DNA of 41,219 nucleotides from an uncultured Blautia sp. (GCA_900549015.1 URMH01000023.1:1-41219), one strand, 5' to 3'; counted from the stretch's first letter, positions 7,550 through 16,425 are shown. A program made the numbers and translations. Notes: a model not told the origin generated them from the letters alone.

Positions 7550-8376
7550 CAGCTCTCCCCTTCTTTTATTCTTGTATTGTGGTGGTTCATCTCATCTTTG
7601 GATGGAGGATTTCTGTAATCTCCATACATCTGGGTCAGCACGGTCTCATAATCTGCCGGACCCCGCAGAACCACATCTTCAAACGGATAATCCGCACCTT
7701 CGCCATAATACTTTTTATGAAACATCTCTTTTAACTTATGAATGCCCATAAAATTTATAAGATATTCCGAAGTATCATAAGGATATTTCTGCATCAGTCT
7801 GTCAAGACGGCGAAACTCTTTTTCTGTCCGGAAAATCTTTTCCACAGGAAGGACTTTTCCCACAGCAATCATTGCCCGTTCCACAAACGGACGATTTTTT
7901 TTCTTTAAATCTATATTTGTGGAAAACATGGAATAATTCACCCTCGCCCTTGCCACAAGAAGGCGGAAGCAGTGAATCTTTCTCTTCCATTTGTTTCCCG
8001 GCATTCCGTCAAGAGGAAAAATATCGATCCACGCTTCTTTTTCCTGCTCTACTGCCGCAGAACTGTCAATCACCTTTACACGTCTGTCTGTGAGACGCGG
8101 CACATAATATCGGTATCCCGGTGTTTCCTGATAAGTGCAGAAACGGATATATTGGGGAAATTCCTTTTTGGTAATCTCCCCAAAACGAATAAAATCAGGC
8201 CGCGGCATTCCAATATCCACATCATCGTCCCAGGGGATAAACCCCTTATGGCGAACAGCCCCCAGAAGCGTTCCTCCGAGGGCATAATACCGAAGATCAT
8301 ATTTCTCGCAGATCCTCAGAAATTCCTTTAATATATCAAGCTCTACAAGCTGTAAATCTCTTAACTCTGTTCCCAT
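7549..8376 (-). CDS. LicD-family phosphotransferase
   Basis: This 275-aa protein shows the LicD/fukutin-type nucleotidyl/phosphoryl transferase signature: ALGGTLLGAVRHKGFIPWDD then DVDIGM (about 32-56), with the acidic cluster D50-D52/D54 as the likely metal site. LicD proteins attach phosphocholine or related phospho-alcohols from CDP-activated donors to surface glycans. Here CDP-glycerol (from TagD, 13632-14048) is the only CDP-alcohol whose synthesis is visible, so glycerol-phosphate transfer is a reasonable guess; no choline kinase or LicC is present in the window. The ATG at 8376 has GGAG six bases upstream; a TTG at 8382 is possible but poorly spaced. It follows the initiating transferase within a few bases. 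Confidence 0.85.
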   Translation of the reverse strand: MGTELRDLQLVELDILKEFLRICEKYDLRYYALGGTLLGAVRHKGFIPWDDDVDIGMPRPDFIRFGEITKKEFPQYIRFCTYQETPGYRYYVPRLTDRRVKVIDSSAAVEQEKEAWIDIFPLDGMPGNKWKRKIHCFRLLVARARVNYSMFSTNIDLKKKNRPFVERAMIAVGKVLPVEKIFRTEKEFRRLDRLMQKYPYDTSEYLINFMGIHKLKEMFHKKYYGEGADYPFEDVVLRGPADYETVLTQMYGDYRNPPSKDEMNHHNTRIKEGES

Positions 8377-8378
8377 TT

Positions 8379-9794
8379 TCAACTCCGTTTTTCTTCCGAA
8401 ATTTTTTCTCCGGAATCCTTCAATGCATTTACCTGCGTATCCTCCACGCCTTCCGAAACCTCTTTCTGGAAGAAAATCTTTACTGTCATAAACAGAAGTT
8501 TTATATCAAGAAGAAGCGAGTAATTTTCAATATAGAAAAGGTCAAGCTTCAATTTATCATAAGGCGTAGTATTATATTTTCCATAAACCTGGGCATAACC
8601 TGTAAGACCTGCCTTTACTTTCAGACGATAATGAAATTCCGGAATCTCCTTTTCATATTCGTCCATGATCACGCGCCGTTCCGGACGCGGTCCCACAAGA
8701 GACATATCTCCCTTAAACACATTAAAAAGCTGAGGGAGCTCGTCAAGGTGAAGATTTCGAAGCACTTTTCCTACAGGAGTAATGCGGGAGTCATTCTTTG
8801 ACGCAAGGCGCGCTCCCTGTTTTTCGGAATCTACACACATACTGCGGAATTTGCAGATTTTAAACTCTTTTCCCTTATACGTAAGCCTGTCCTGAAGATA
8901 AAACACAGGACCTCTGTCATATGCCTTTACAAGAATAGCAATGAGAAGCATCAGCGGGGAAGTCAGAACAATTCCGATACCCGACACAATAATATCAAGA
9001 ATCCGCTTTCCTGCCCGCTCTTCCACAGAAAGCCCGTGATTTCTGGACATAAGAAGCGGCGTATCAAAAAGATGGATTCTCGTTGTTCCGATTAAAATAA
9101 TATCGGAAATTTTCGGACTCATATAGCATCTGATGGAATTATCAAAACAGTATTTCAGGTACCTGTTTCGTATAGAAGAAGGCAAATCCCATATAATGAC
9201 ACCTTCATATTCATTCATCATCTTATGAATCTTTTCTTCTCCAAGACTTATATGAACCTTTCCGCTGATGTTATACTTATCACTTCTGGAATTCATTTTA
9301 TGGATCAAATCTCCGGGATCCCTGTCACCGTAAATCACAAGAAGCTTTCTCGCTCTGTACAGTCTGGAATAAATAAATCGCGATCCGAAAATCCACAGAA
9401 TAATCATCAGAATCTGCACAAAGGTCATTTCAATCATAGGACCCACATTTAAAAACCAGCGATTGATCAGGGTAATCTGAAAGTATGCTACAACATTTGT
9501 ACAGATTGTCGCCAGCGTCAGGGAATAAAAGACGTCTATTTTCTTTAAATACCCCACTTTAAGACCGCCGTACAATTTGGAAAACAATGTGTTGATCAAG
9601 GCATAAATGGCAATCAGCGCCCAGTTACCCTTTCTCCAGAACGGCTCTTCGATCAGTCCTCTGTAATAATCATACCACACATAAGCAAATGCGGCTGCCT
9701 GGGCAATAATTACAAGACTTGCCAGACAAAATACAATAAATCTTTTATAATCTTCTCTTCTGCTCACAGCTCTACCTCTTATTTTTATTATCAT
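8379..9794 (-). CDS. Initiating polyprenyl-phosphate sugar phosphotransferase (WcaJ/WbaP type)
   Basis: This 471-aa membrane protein has several N-terminal membrane spans (about 20-140), a CoA-binding-like middle domain, another hydrophobic stretch near 275-295, and a C-terminal bacterial sugar transferase domain (KFRSMCVD, LDELPQLFNVFKGDMSLVGP followed by RPE, then KAGLTGYAQVYG). Enzymes of this kind transfer hexose-1-phosphate from a nucleotide sugar to undecaprenyl phosphate, the first step of capsule or exopolysaccharide synthesis. It is first in the operon, 30 bp from a promoter. The ATG at 9794 lacks a well-spaced ribosome binding site. A GTG at 9767 has AAGAGGT nearby and may be the true start. 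Its presence implies the polymer is not started by a TagO/TagA pair. Confidence 0.88.
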   Translation of the reverse strand: MIIKIRGRAVSRREDYKRFIVFCLASLVIIAQAAAFAYVWYDYYRGLIEEPFWRKGNWALIAIYALINTLFSKLYGGLKVGYLKKIDVFYSLTLATICTNVVAYFQITLINRWFLNVGPMIEMTFVQILMIILWIFGSRFIYSRLYRARKLLVIYGDRDPGDLIHKMNSRSDKYNISGKVHISLGEEKIHKMMNEYEGVIIWDLPSSIRNRYLKYCFDNSIRCYMSPKISDIILIGTTRIHLFDTPLLMSRNHGLSVEERAGKRILDIIVSGIGIVLTSPLMLLIAILVKAYDRGPVFYLQDRLTYKGKEFKICKFRSMCVDSEKQGARLASKNDSRITPVGKVLRNLHLDELPQLFNVFKGDMSLVGPRPERRVIMDEYEKEIPEFHYRLKVKAGLTGYAQVYGKYNTTPYDKLKLDLFYIENYSLLLDIKLLFMTVKIFFQKEVSEGVEDTQVNALKDSGEKISEEKRS

Positions 9795-9825
9795 GATAGT
9801 TACTGGATTTCCCTTTAACCTGTCT

Positions 9826-9855
9826 ATTATACCGTATTCTATAGGAGTCCGTCCA
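9826..9855 (-). promoter_or_regulatory. Promoter of the left glycan operon
   Basis: The minus strand has a consensus -10 TATAAT (9826-9831) and a -35-like TGGACG (9850-9855) with an 18-bp spacer, ending about 30 bp before the initiating transferase gene. Confidence 0.6.
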
Positions 9856-9940
9856 GTTTTTCCCGCATTTTTATGAAATTACACATTTTTTCCACATCTT
9901 TTTTCCTTACCATGTTCTTTTTCCACTGATACTATGATAT

Positions 9941-9982
9941 TATAATGCCAGAATTGCGGGAGCACGAAGTGCGAAACAATTC
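9941..9982 (+). promoter_or_regulatory. Probable promoter and hairpin leader of the plus-strand GT2 gene
   Basis: A consensus TATAAT (9941-9946) on the plus strand with only a weak T-rich -35 region is followed by a nested inverted repeat: GAATTG (9951-9956) with CAATTC (9977-9982), and GCAC/GTGC inside. The hairpin lies at the expected transcript start of the gene at 10037 and could be an operator or leader structure. Weak -35 plus structure hints at separate control of this gene. Confidence 0.4.
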
Positions 9983-10036
9983 GTCAGTCATTTTTTAACC
10001 TAAGTATCATACCATTATCAGAAAAGAGGAATCTCT

Positions 10037-11098
10037 ATGGAAAACTGTAAACTCAGCCTTATCCTCCCCGTATATAATGTAGAAAACTACTTAAAACCCT
10101 GCCTCGAAAGTCTCGTATCCCAAAATTTTGAGTGTATGGAAATCATCGCCGTAAACGACGGAAGCACAGACAGAAGCCAGGAAATTTTAAAAGACTTTCA
10201 GTCTCGCTTTCCGGAAAAAATCAAAATCTTTACAACCGAAAACCGAGGTGTCAGCCACGCCAGAAATTACGGATTTTCCAAATCAACCGGAAAATATGTG
10301 TGGTTCATTGACAGCGACGATTTTATAGCGCCGGACGCCTGTTCCATACTCATAAAAAAAGCAGAACAGGACGAAAATGACCTGGTCCTCTTTTCTCATT
10401 ATGAAGAAAACCAGAAAACAGGCGAAGCTGCTGTAAGCGCCTGCCCATGTAAAACACAAAATTTTTCTGTAAAAGAGCACCCGGAACAACTTGCTCTTTT
10501 TTCGCCCTATCCCTGGGACAAACTGATAAAACGAAGCCTTTTTGAAGGTCTTTTCTTTCCGGAAGGAATCCGTTTTGAAGATCTTCCTGTCGCCTTCCTT
10601 CTCATGGCAAAAGCAGCTTCCATTGGATATGTTGAAAAACCGCTCTACACCTACAGAAAACGCATTGGATTTTTAAGCGGCCTTACAGAAGGAACGACCG
10701 ACATTTTCAAAGCTTCCGACTTTTTAAGAGAAACACTGAACGAGCAGGGATTCCTTTCTCTTTACGAAAAGGAACTGGAATACATCACCGTAAAACATTT
10801 TCTGTTCCGTTTCCGCCAGATTATTACAAACTACGAAAAAGGAAAAAAAGAGTTAAAATGCAGGCTCATTAACAGCTCCTTTGATTATCTGGAAAAATAT
10901 TATCCCCACTGGAAAGAAAATCCATACCTCTCCACCCTATTAAACGATTATATTTACAGAATGCTGTTTCTGTACACCTCACGAAAAAAAATGCTTCACC
11001 TTGTAAATATCTGCGATGGAAAGCCAAAATATTTCCAGAAACTTTACGTTGTAACACAAAAAAAACTCCACCCAAAAGGCGGAGTTCCCAAAAAATAA
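10037..11098 (+). CDS. Family 2 glycosyltransferase, opposite strand to the rest of the cluster
   Basis: This 353-aa GT-A enzyme begins LSLILPVYNVENYL and has the family motifs NDGSTD (40-45), RGVSHARNYG (70-79) and the DSDD metal site (92-95). The C-terminal third is basic and helical without an obvious membrane span. It should transfer a sugar (unknown) during surface glycan assembly. The ribosome binding site AGAGGAATCTCT precedes the ATG. It is the only glycan gene on the plus strand and ends one base before the convergent GT2 gene at 11100. Its last coding bases also contain the terminator of that convergent operon (11058-11086), so the final residues KKLHPKGGVPKK are partly dictated by an RNA structure on the other strand. 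Confidence 0.85.
   Translation: MENCKLSLILPVYNVENYLKPCLESLVSQNFECMEIIAVNDGSTDRSQEILKDFQSRFPEKIKIFTTENRGVSHARNYGFSKSTGKYVWFIDSDDFIAPDACSILIKKAEQDENDLVLFSHYEENQKTGEAAVSACPCKTQNFSVKEHPEQLALFSPYPWDKLIKRSLFEGLFFPEGIRFEDLPVAFLLMAKAASIGYVEKPLYTYRKRIGFLSGLTEGTTDIFKASDFLRETLNEQGFLSLYEKELEYITVKHFLFRFRQIITNYEKGKKELKCRLINSSFDYLEKYYPHWKENPYLSTLLNDYIYRMLFLYTSRKKMLHLVNICDGKPKYFQKLYVVTQKKLHPKGGVPKK
11058..11086 (-). terminator. Terminator of the right glycan operon, inside the neighbouring coding region
   Basis: On the minus strand AACTCCGCC (11078-11086) pairs with GGTGGAGTT (11064-11072, one wobble) around a 5-nt loop, followed by an uninterrupted run of T residues (complement of 11058-11063). It lies just after the stop of the gene at 11100 but within the last codons of the plus-strand GT2 gene. 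Confidence 0.7.
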
Positions 11099-11099
11099 C

Positions 11100-12113
11100 T
11101 TATTTTATAAATTTTTTCAAAGTATATTTCACCTTGCGCCCTGCCTTTTTATAAAAAGGCTCTTTCCCGGAAACCATAAGATATGTGGCATACCAGCGAA
11201 GCTTCGATACCCTGCTTCCAAAAGGCGCAAGGTCAAGCTTTGCGGCAAATTCCTCTGTCTCTCTTTCTATCTCTTCCTGAATCTCCGGTATCTGTCGGTA
11301 TCTTCTGTACCAAAGAAATACATCTGCAAGCTCACGATCCAGAACGATCCTCTTCGATTCCGCCGAAAGCTTATATTTCTCACACTGCTCCTTCACAATC
11401 TCATAGGAAGCAAACTGGCAGGAAAAGTTTCTTGCTCTGCGCCCCATCAAAGAAGCGCCGTTATTAATGCGGTATCTTACAATGGGCTGATTTGTAATCA
11501 GAATCGTATCTGCCGCAACTGTCACCTCATTAAAGAAAGAACGGTCATTCACACAGACAAGCTGATTAAATCGGATATTTTTATCCATCAGAAGGCTTCT
11601 TCTGTAAATTCCGTTCCAGGGAACGACACTGACATGAGAAAGAATTTCCGGATTTTCCCGGAAAGAGAACGGCTTCTCAATATCCTCCACCGCCACTTCG
11701 CGAAGACTCAAAAGAGGAGGCGTATCGCAAAGCTCTCCTGTCCCATTATCAAAGCAAATTCCCCGCCCTTTTATTATATCCGGGTCAAACAGACGCACAA
11801 GCTCCCAATATCTCTCATATGCAGATTTTTCCACCCTGTCATCTGCGTCCAGAAAATGAATATACTCTCCTTTTGCAGCTTCAATTCCTATATTTCGACA
11901 GCTTCCCGCATAAAGATTTTTTTCATTTTTAATCAGCCGTACACGGCTGTCTTTTTTACAGTAATCCTCAATCACCGCTGCAGAAGCATCTGTGGAAGCA
12001 TCGTCTACACAGATAACCTCAAGGTCATGTACGCTCTGCCCCAGAACGCTGTCCAGACATTCTCCCAGATACTCCTCCGCATTGTGAACAGGAATAATCA
12101 CACTTAATCTCAT
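11100..12113 (-). CDS. Family 2 glycosyltransferase
   Basis: This 337-aa enzyme has the GT2 start RLSVIIPVHNAEEYL, the nucleotide-binding VDDASTD (36-42) and the metal-binding DADD (89-92). Its C-terminal half (VVPWNGIYRR, VNDRSFF, FSCQFASYEIV, FLWYRRY) closely parallels the second half of the 639-aa protein at 17580-19499, so the two are paralogues that may use related acceptors. It is the last gene of the operon, five bases behind the ABC ATPase gene and without a strong ribosome binding site, so it is probably coupled. A basic C-terminal tail (RKVKYTLKKFIK) may bind the membrane. Confidence 0.85.
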   Translation of the reverse strand: MRLSVIIPVHNAEEYLGECLDSVLGQSVHDLEVICVDDASTDASAAVIEDYCKKDSRVRLIKNEKNLYAGSCRNIGIEAAKGEYIHFLDADDRVEKSAYERYWELVRLFDPDIIKGRGICFDNGTGELCDTPPLLSLREVAVEDIEKPFSFRENPEILSHVSVVPWNGIYRRSLLMDKNIRFNQLVCVNDRSFFNEVTVAADTILITNQPIVRYRINNGASLMGRRARNFSCQFASYEIVKEQCEKYKLSAESKRIVLDRELADVFLWYRRYRQIPEIQEEIERETEEFAAKLDLAPFGSRVSKLRWYATYLMVSGKEPFYKKAGRKVKYTLKKFIK

Positions 12114-12118
12114 ATTTT

Positions 12119-12850
12119 TCAGCTCATAAACTTATCGTAAGCCGGAAGGACTTCCTCCGGTTTTCCGATCATCTTCATTTCTCCCTCATGAAGCCAGAGA
12201 ACGCTTGTACAAAGCTCCTTCAAAGTTTCCGAACTGTGAGAAACAATGAGAACCGTTCTGTCTTCATTGGAAATCAGCTCTTTCATTTTATTGTAACTTT
12301 TCTTCTTAAATTTGGCGTCGCCTACGCTTAACACCTCGTCTATCAGCATAATATCCGCCTCAAGAATGGCAGTAATGGAAAACGCCAGCTTGGAGTGCAT
12401 ACCGCTTGAATAGGTTTTTACCGGCATATCAATAAACTCTCCCAGGTTCGCAAACTCTATAATCTCATCCATTTTCGCACGAACCTGCTCCTCAGAAAAG
12501 CCAAGAAGCATACCGGAAAGAACGATATTTTCTCTTCCTGTAAGCTTTGGCTGGAAACCTACGCCGATAGACAGAAGGGAAACCGAGTTTCCTTTCAAAT
12601 CGATTGTTCCGCTGTCCGGAGAAAAAATCCCCGCAATGGCACGGAGCATAGTAGATTTTCCGCTTCCATTCTTTCCTACGATCCCAAGGATCTCTCCCTT
12701 AGGCACGGAGAAGCTTACGCCTCTCACTGCCTCATATACTTTTGCGTCTGCTTTTTTCATATGAAGCAGACTTTTCTTAATAGAAAAAGACTTCAGGCAC
12801 TTATAGCTGATATGAAGATCCTTTATCTCTAATGCAATTTCCCGTTCCAT
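12119..12850 (-). CDS. tagH: Teichoic acid / polysaccharide ABC exporter, ATPase subunit (TagH-like)
   Basis: This 243-aa ATPase has Walker A GKNGSGKST (59-67), signature SSGMHSKLAF (148-157) and Walker B IMLIDE (167-172). With the permease directly upstream it forms an ABC-2 exporter that flips a finished lipid-linked polymer across the membrane. It ends soon after the ATPase core. It lacks the long C-terminal extension of Bacillus TagH (about 527 aa) and any Wzt-type carbohydrate-binding domain, so export is unlikely to depend on a terminal sugar mark read by this subunit. A good ribosome binding site (AAAGGTGAT) precedes the start, three bases after the permease stop. Confidence 0.88.
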   Translation of the reverse strand: MEREIALEIKDLHISYKCLKSFSIKKSLLHMKKADAKVYEAVRGVSFSVPKGEILGIVGKNGSGKSTMLRAIAGIFSPDSGTIDLKGNSVSLLSIGVGFQPKLTGRENIVLSGMLLGFSEEQVRAKMDEIIEFANLGEFIDMPVKTYSSGMHSKLAFSITAILEADIMLIDEVLSVGDAKFKKKSYNKMKELISNEDRTVLIVSHSSETLKELCTSVLWLHEGEMKMIGKPEEVLPAYDKFMS

Positions 12851-12852
12851 AA

Positions 12853-13635
12853 TTACATCACCTTTACATAACTGTTTTCATATTTGTAAATTGTCCGCAC
12901 ACCAATGATGCACAGGATCACCGAAATCACACCCCACAGAACGATCAGTTTCCTGTATGGTGTGGAAGAATATAAAACGCACATTCTTGCAGACTCAATC
13001 AGCATGGAAACAGGATTGCAGTACAGAAGAACGTTTCTTAAAGTACCCTCCAGTCTGTCTCCGATAGAGTAAAAAATACCGGACATATAAAACATAAGGC
13101 GGAGGATTACGATAGTCACATTGTAAAGATCGTCTACAAAAACTCCAAAATGGAGCACAATGCAGCTTAATCCGAAAGTAAACAGCCCGAGAACGATCAT
13201 GATCGGGATCAGATAAAATACTTTCAATGTAACGGGAACCCGGAAAATAATCATCATGACTACGATCAGAGAAAAGGACACCAGCATCTTAAATCCGTTT
13301 ACCATCATTCTCTGAAGGATCAGAATAAATTTCGGAATATAAACCTTCGATACAATAGCGCTGTTATTTCGCACCATTTTTACGCTGCCCTGTACTGTCT
13401 TGTTAAAGAAATCCCAAAGTGTCAGACCTACGAATACAAAAATAGGAAAATACTGCACATTACTTCGGAATACAATCTGGGCAATAAAGGTGTAGACCAG
13501 CATAAAAAGCATAGGGTCCAGAATCCACCACAGCCAGTTCAGGTAAGAACTGGCAACCTCAGACTTTAAATCTGACCTTGCTGAAAATTTTGCATAGGCA
13601 AAATACTTTTTAAAATCACTCTTAAAACGATTCAT
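12853..13635 (-). CDS. tagG: Teichoic acid / polysaccharide ABC exporter, permease (TagG-like)
   Basis: This 260-aa protein has six hydrophobic spans and the ABC-2 permease pattern seen in TagG/Wzm proteins (ASSYLNWLWWILDPMLFML near the N-terminus, YCNPVSMLIESAR near 205-217). It pairs with the ATPase encoded immediately downstream to move the undecaprenyl-linked polymer outwards. Its start overlaps the tagD stop by four bases (ATGA), tying export to precursor supply. The length matches the TagG family (about 260-275 aa). Confidence 0.88.
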   Translation of the reverse strand: MNRFKSDFKKYFAYAKFSARSDLKSEVASSYLNWLWWILDPMLFMLVYTFIAQIVFRSNVQYFPIFVFVGLTLWDFFNKTVQGSVKMVRNNSAIVSKVYIPKFILILQRMMVNGFKMLVSFSLIVVMMIIFRVPVTLKVFYLIPIMIVLGLFTFGLSCIVLHFGVFVDDLYNVTIVILRLMFYMSGIFYSIGDRLEGTLRNVLLYCNPVSMLIESARMCVLYSSTPYRKLIVLWGVISVILCIIGVRTIYKYENSYVKVM

Positions 13636-14048
13636 GATTCTTGCTCTGCTCCTGTTTTTCTGTTTAAATCACTTTTTATCTGCGTTGTTGAAATCTCCGG
13701 AGTTCTGGGCAGATATACCACCTCGCAGCCCTCTTCCTCCAGAAAATCAAACTTCCCCTTCCAGTCGTCTCCCATAACAAAGGTATCTACATGATACTCC
13801 TTCACATCTGTACGCTTCTGCTCCCAGCCTTCCTCCGGAATCACAAGATCCACATAACGGATTGCCTCCAGAAGCTGTTTTCTCTCCTCATAGGAAAAAT
13901 AACATTTCTTCTGCTTCTCCCTCCAGTTAAACTCATCTGTAGAGAGCGCCACTATGAGGTAATCACCAAGCTGCTTTGCACGGCGCAGAAGATTAATATG
14001 CCCGTAATGAAGCAAATCAAATGTGCCATAAGTAATCACTCTTTTCAT
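13632..14048 (-). CDS. tagD: Glycerol-3-phosphate cytidylyltransferase
   Basis: This 138-aa protein is a clear TagD: GTFDLLHYGHINLLRRA (8-24) contains the HxGH nucleotidyltransferase site, and RTPEISTTQIK near the C-terminus is the second catalytic signature. It makes CDP-glycerol from CTP and glycerol-3-phosphate, the donor for the TagB/F-type enzymes at 233-2614 and 5485-6726, and possibly for LicD. The length is typical (about 130 aa). It lies between a large GT2 gene and the exporter genes in one operon. Confidence 0.93.
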   Translation of the reverse strand: MKRVITYGTFDLLHYGHINLLRRAKQLGDYLIVALSTDEFNWREKQKKCYFSYEERKQLLEAIRYVDLVIPEEGWEQKRTDVKEYHVDTFVMGDDWKGKFDFLEEEGCEVVYLPRTPEISTTQIKSDLNRKTGAEQES

Positions 14049-14073
14049 TTTCTCACACTTATCCTTTATCTTG

Positions 14074-16395
14074 TTAAGCTTTCAGCCTGCTCTTTATCCA
14101 GCGGAACGGTTTTGTAAGCGCCCTTCCAAGCCGGTAGGAAAAGGATCCTTTTATAGAAGCAATTGATTTCTGAAGTCCCTCTCTCTGCTTTCTAAGCTGT
14201 TCTCTGTCCTTTTCCAGAGTCTTTATTTCCTGCTCCTGACGGCGGATTTCATTTCCACGCTCCTGCTTTTCACGACGAAGTGTACGGATTTCCTCTCCGC
14301 GTTCCTGCTTTTCGCGGCGAAGTGTACGGATTTCCTCTCCACGCTCCTGTTTTTCACGGCGAAGCGTATGAATTTCTTCTCCGCGCTCCGTCTTTTCTCT
14401 GCAGACCTGTCTGTATTTTTCTCTCAGCTCTTCCTCTTTTGCAAAACTGTCGTCGTAATCCTTTACAAGCATAAGGAAATACGTTTTTTCCTCAGGTTTC
14501 AGCGCTTCAAAACAAAGCTTATACTCCGGCTCCAGATTGCGATAGAGTTTTCTTGTAAGGCGAAGACGAAGCCTCACAAGCATAGAAAGTCCTTCCGCGT
14601 CCTCCGGCTCCAGCCGGTTATCGCGAAACGCCTTTTCAATGGCAAGATAGCCTGCAAAAAACCCATATACCTGCTCAAATTTTCCTGCCGAAGTCATAAC
14701 AGAGTTTCCGCGTACTCTTCGATGGAAAAACACATCTTTCGTGTGATATACACGATGGGCAGGCATAATACACTGGAAGGTAAAAATGTTATCCTCGCCT
14801 ATAATCCCCTCTTCAAACCGGAGATTTTCCTGTCTGTAATGTACGGAGCTGATAAACTGAAGACAGAGGGAAGAACGGTACTCATCTGCAAGAATCATTT
14901 CATGAAGCATCTGCGGTCCTGTCATAACACGGGAGTAATCTCCCTTCCTTGCATAATACGTAATATAATTCTTCTTTGTCTCCCTCAGCTCTTCTGTCTC
15001 AAAAAAGCTTTCCCCGTCAAAATAGAGCACATCCAGAGACTTTTCCTCACTGAGTTTATAAAGCTTTGAAAGAGCGTCTCTTTCCAGAATGTCGTCCCCG
15101 TCCATAAAATAAAAATATTCTCCGGAAGCGACCTCCGCCCCATGATTTCTGGCGCTTGAAATCCCTCTGTTTTCCTGGGAAATAATCGTAATACGGCAGT
15201 CCCTCTCTCCATACTCTCTGAGAATCTCCGGCGAACCATCTGTAGAACCGTCGTCAACACAGATAATCTCTATTTCTCGAAGAGTCTGGTTCACTATAGA
15301 ATCCAGACATTCTCTTAAATATTTTTCCACATTATAAACAGGAATAATAACAGAAACCCTGGGGATCCCCATATCAGCCTCCGCTTTCCTGATAATTACA
15401 GGTTTTGTTGGAAGAAGCCGCTTCTGATGCTGTATCTCCCACTCAAAGGCATTTAAAATCCCCTTTACAAAAACAAAGTCTTCTTTTCTGCGGAAATATT
15501 CCTTCTGATGATCCATAAGCCCCATTTCCGTAAACTCCGGCTCTTCCATACGCCCGCAAATACGCCGCCTTATCTCCCAGTTCTCCACTGTACGAAGATT
15601 ATGGGCGCAGCCGGACAGAAGAATATTCAGAAAACCTTCTTCGTATCCTTCATAAATTCCTCTTTTTTTCAGCTCATGATATACGCCTGCATACGCTTTT
15701 ATAAAACAATCGGGATAAAGACTTTTACTTCCCTGAAGGCTTCCCTTCATTCCTACTCTGTAAAATACAAGATCTTCATCCACATACGTAATTTTCTCTG
15801 CGAGAGCAAGCGCCGTCAGCACAAAATACACATCGTTGCTGTTCTGAAGCCCCTGAAAAGAAAGTCCCTGCGCTTCCACGAACTCTCTCCTGAAAAGCTT
15901 CGTCCAGGGAGCCGGCGTTACAAGAGCAAAAACATCTGTATCCTGCGTTTTTCCGGAAAAAGGATTCTCCTCAGGAAGCGCGTCTCTTTTAAAGTACCAG
16001 GGCGCCTTTGAAACGCTGCCCGTTTTCTCATTATACTGCTTTGCACCGAACAGAACAATATCCGCGTCCTCTTTTTTACCCTGAAGATACGTTTTTTCAA
16101 GAAGGGTTTCTTCAAAAAAATCGTCCGCATCAAGGAAAAGGAGATATTCTCCCCGGGCTTCTCTCATTCCGTTATTTCTGGCAACTCCCGCATACTGATT
16201 TTCCTGGGTCAGAATACGTACTCTTTCATCTCTCCCCTGAAATCTTTTTAAAATTTCAGGAGAGCCGTCTGAAGAACCGTCGTCCACACAAATGATTTCC
16301 ATCTCCTGAAGCGTCTGGCTTAAAAGACTTTCCAGACATTTCCCCAGATATTTTTCTGCGTTATATACAGGTATGATTACCGATACTTTTGTCAT
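14074..16395 (-). CDS. Tandem-domain GT2 glycosyltransferase with repeat coiled coil
   Basis: This 773-aa protein contains two GT2 catalytic domains. The first begins at residue 1 (TKVSVIIPVYNAEKYL, VDDGSSD, DADDFF). The second begins near 344 (PRVSVIIPVYNVEKYL, VDDGSTD, MDGDDIL). Both keep the acidic metal motif, so both may be active, making it potentially bifunctional. Residues about 650-743 form a highly charged coiled coil containing a 14-residue repeat (RREKQERGEEIRTL), encoded by a 42-bp tandem repeat at 14243-14410. The last 30 residues are basic and amphipathic (FSYRLGRALTKPFRWIKSRL), a likely membrane tether shared with the 371-aa GT at 16426. The start has a clear AGGAGG site. Confidence 0.85.
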   Translation of the reverse strand: MTKVSVIIPVYNAEKYLGKCLESLLSQTLQEMEIICVDDGSSDGSPEILKRFQGRDERVRILTQENQYAGVARNNGMREARGEYLLFLDADDFFEETLLEKTYLQGKKEDADIVLFGAKQYNEKTGSVSKAPWYFKRDALPEENPFSGKTQDTDVFALVTPAPWTKLFRREFVEAQGLSFQGLQNSNDVYFVLTALALAEKITYVDEDLVFYRVGMKGSLQGSKSLYPDCFIKAYAGVYHELKKRGIYEGYEEGFLNILLSGCAHNLRTVENWEIRRRICGRMEEPEFTEMGLMDHQKEYFRRKEDFVFVKGILNAFEWEIQHQKRLLPTKPVIIRKAEADMGIPRVSVIIPVYNVEKYLRECLDSIVNQTLREIEIICVDDGSTDGSPEILREYGERDCRITIISQENRGISSARNHGAEVASGEYFYFMDGDDILERDALSKLYKLSEEKSLDVLYFDGESFFETEELRETKKNYITYYARKGDYSRVMTGPQMLHEMILADEYRSSLCLQFISSVHYRQENLRFEEGIIGEDNIFTFQCIMPAHRVYHTKDVFFHRRVRGNSVMTSAGKFEQVYGFFAGYLAIEKAFRDNRLEPEDAEGLSMLVRLRLRLTRKLYRNLEPEYKLCFEALKPEEKTYFLMLVKDYDDSFAKEEELREKYRQVCREKTERGEEIHTLRREKQERGEEIRTLRREKQERGEEIRTLRREKQERGNEIRRQEQEIKTLEKDREQLRKQREGLQKSIASIKGSFSYRLGRALTKPFRWIKSRLKA
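14243..14410. repeat. 42-bp tandem repeat encoding a coiled coil
   Basis: Units begin at 14243, 14285 and 14327, with a more diverged fourth from 14369. The 42-bp unit codes for two heptads (14 residues) of a charged coiled coil in the GT2 protein. Because units are in phase and nearly identical, the copy number may vary between strains without breaking the reading frame. Confidence 0.85.
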
Positions 16396-16425
16396 AATCG
16401 CCTCCTGCCGTCAAAATCAGGTTTC

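Noticed and set aside
14243..14410. Regularly spaced repeats that might suggest CRISPR
   Set aside because: Units are directly adjacent without spacers, in phase with the coding frame, and encode coiled-coil heptads.
14368..15069. 233-codon open frame on the plus strand
   Set aside because: It is antisense to a well-supported glycosyltransferase, lacks a ribosome binding site and has no recognisable motif.
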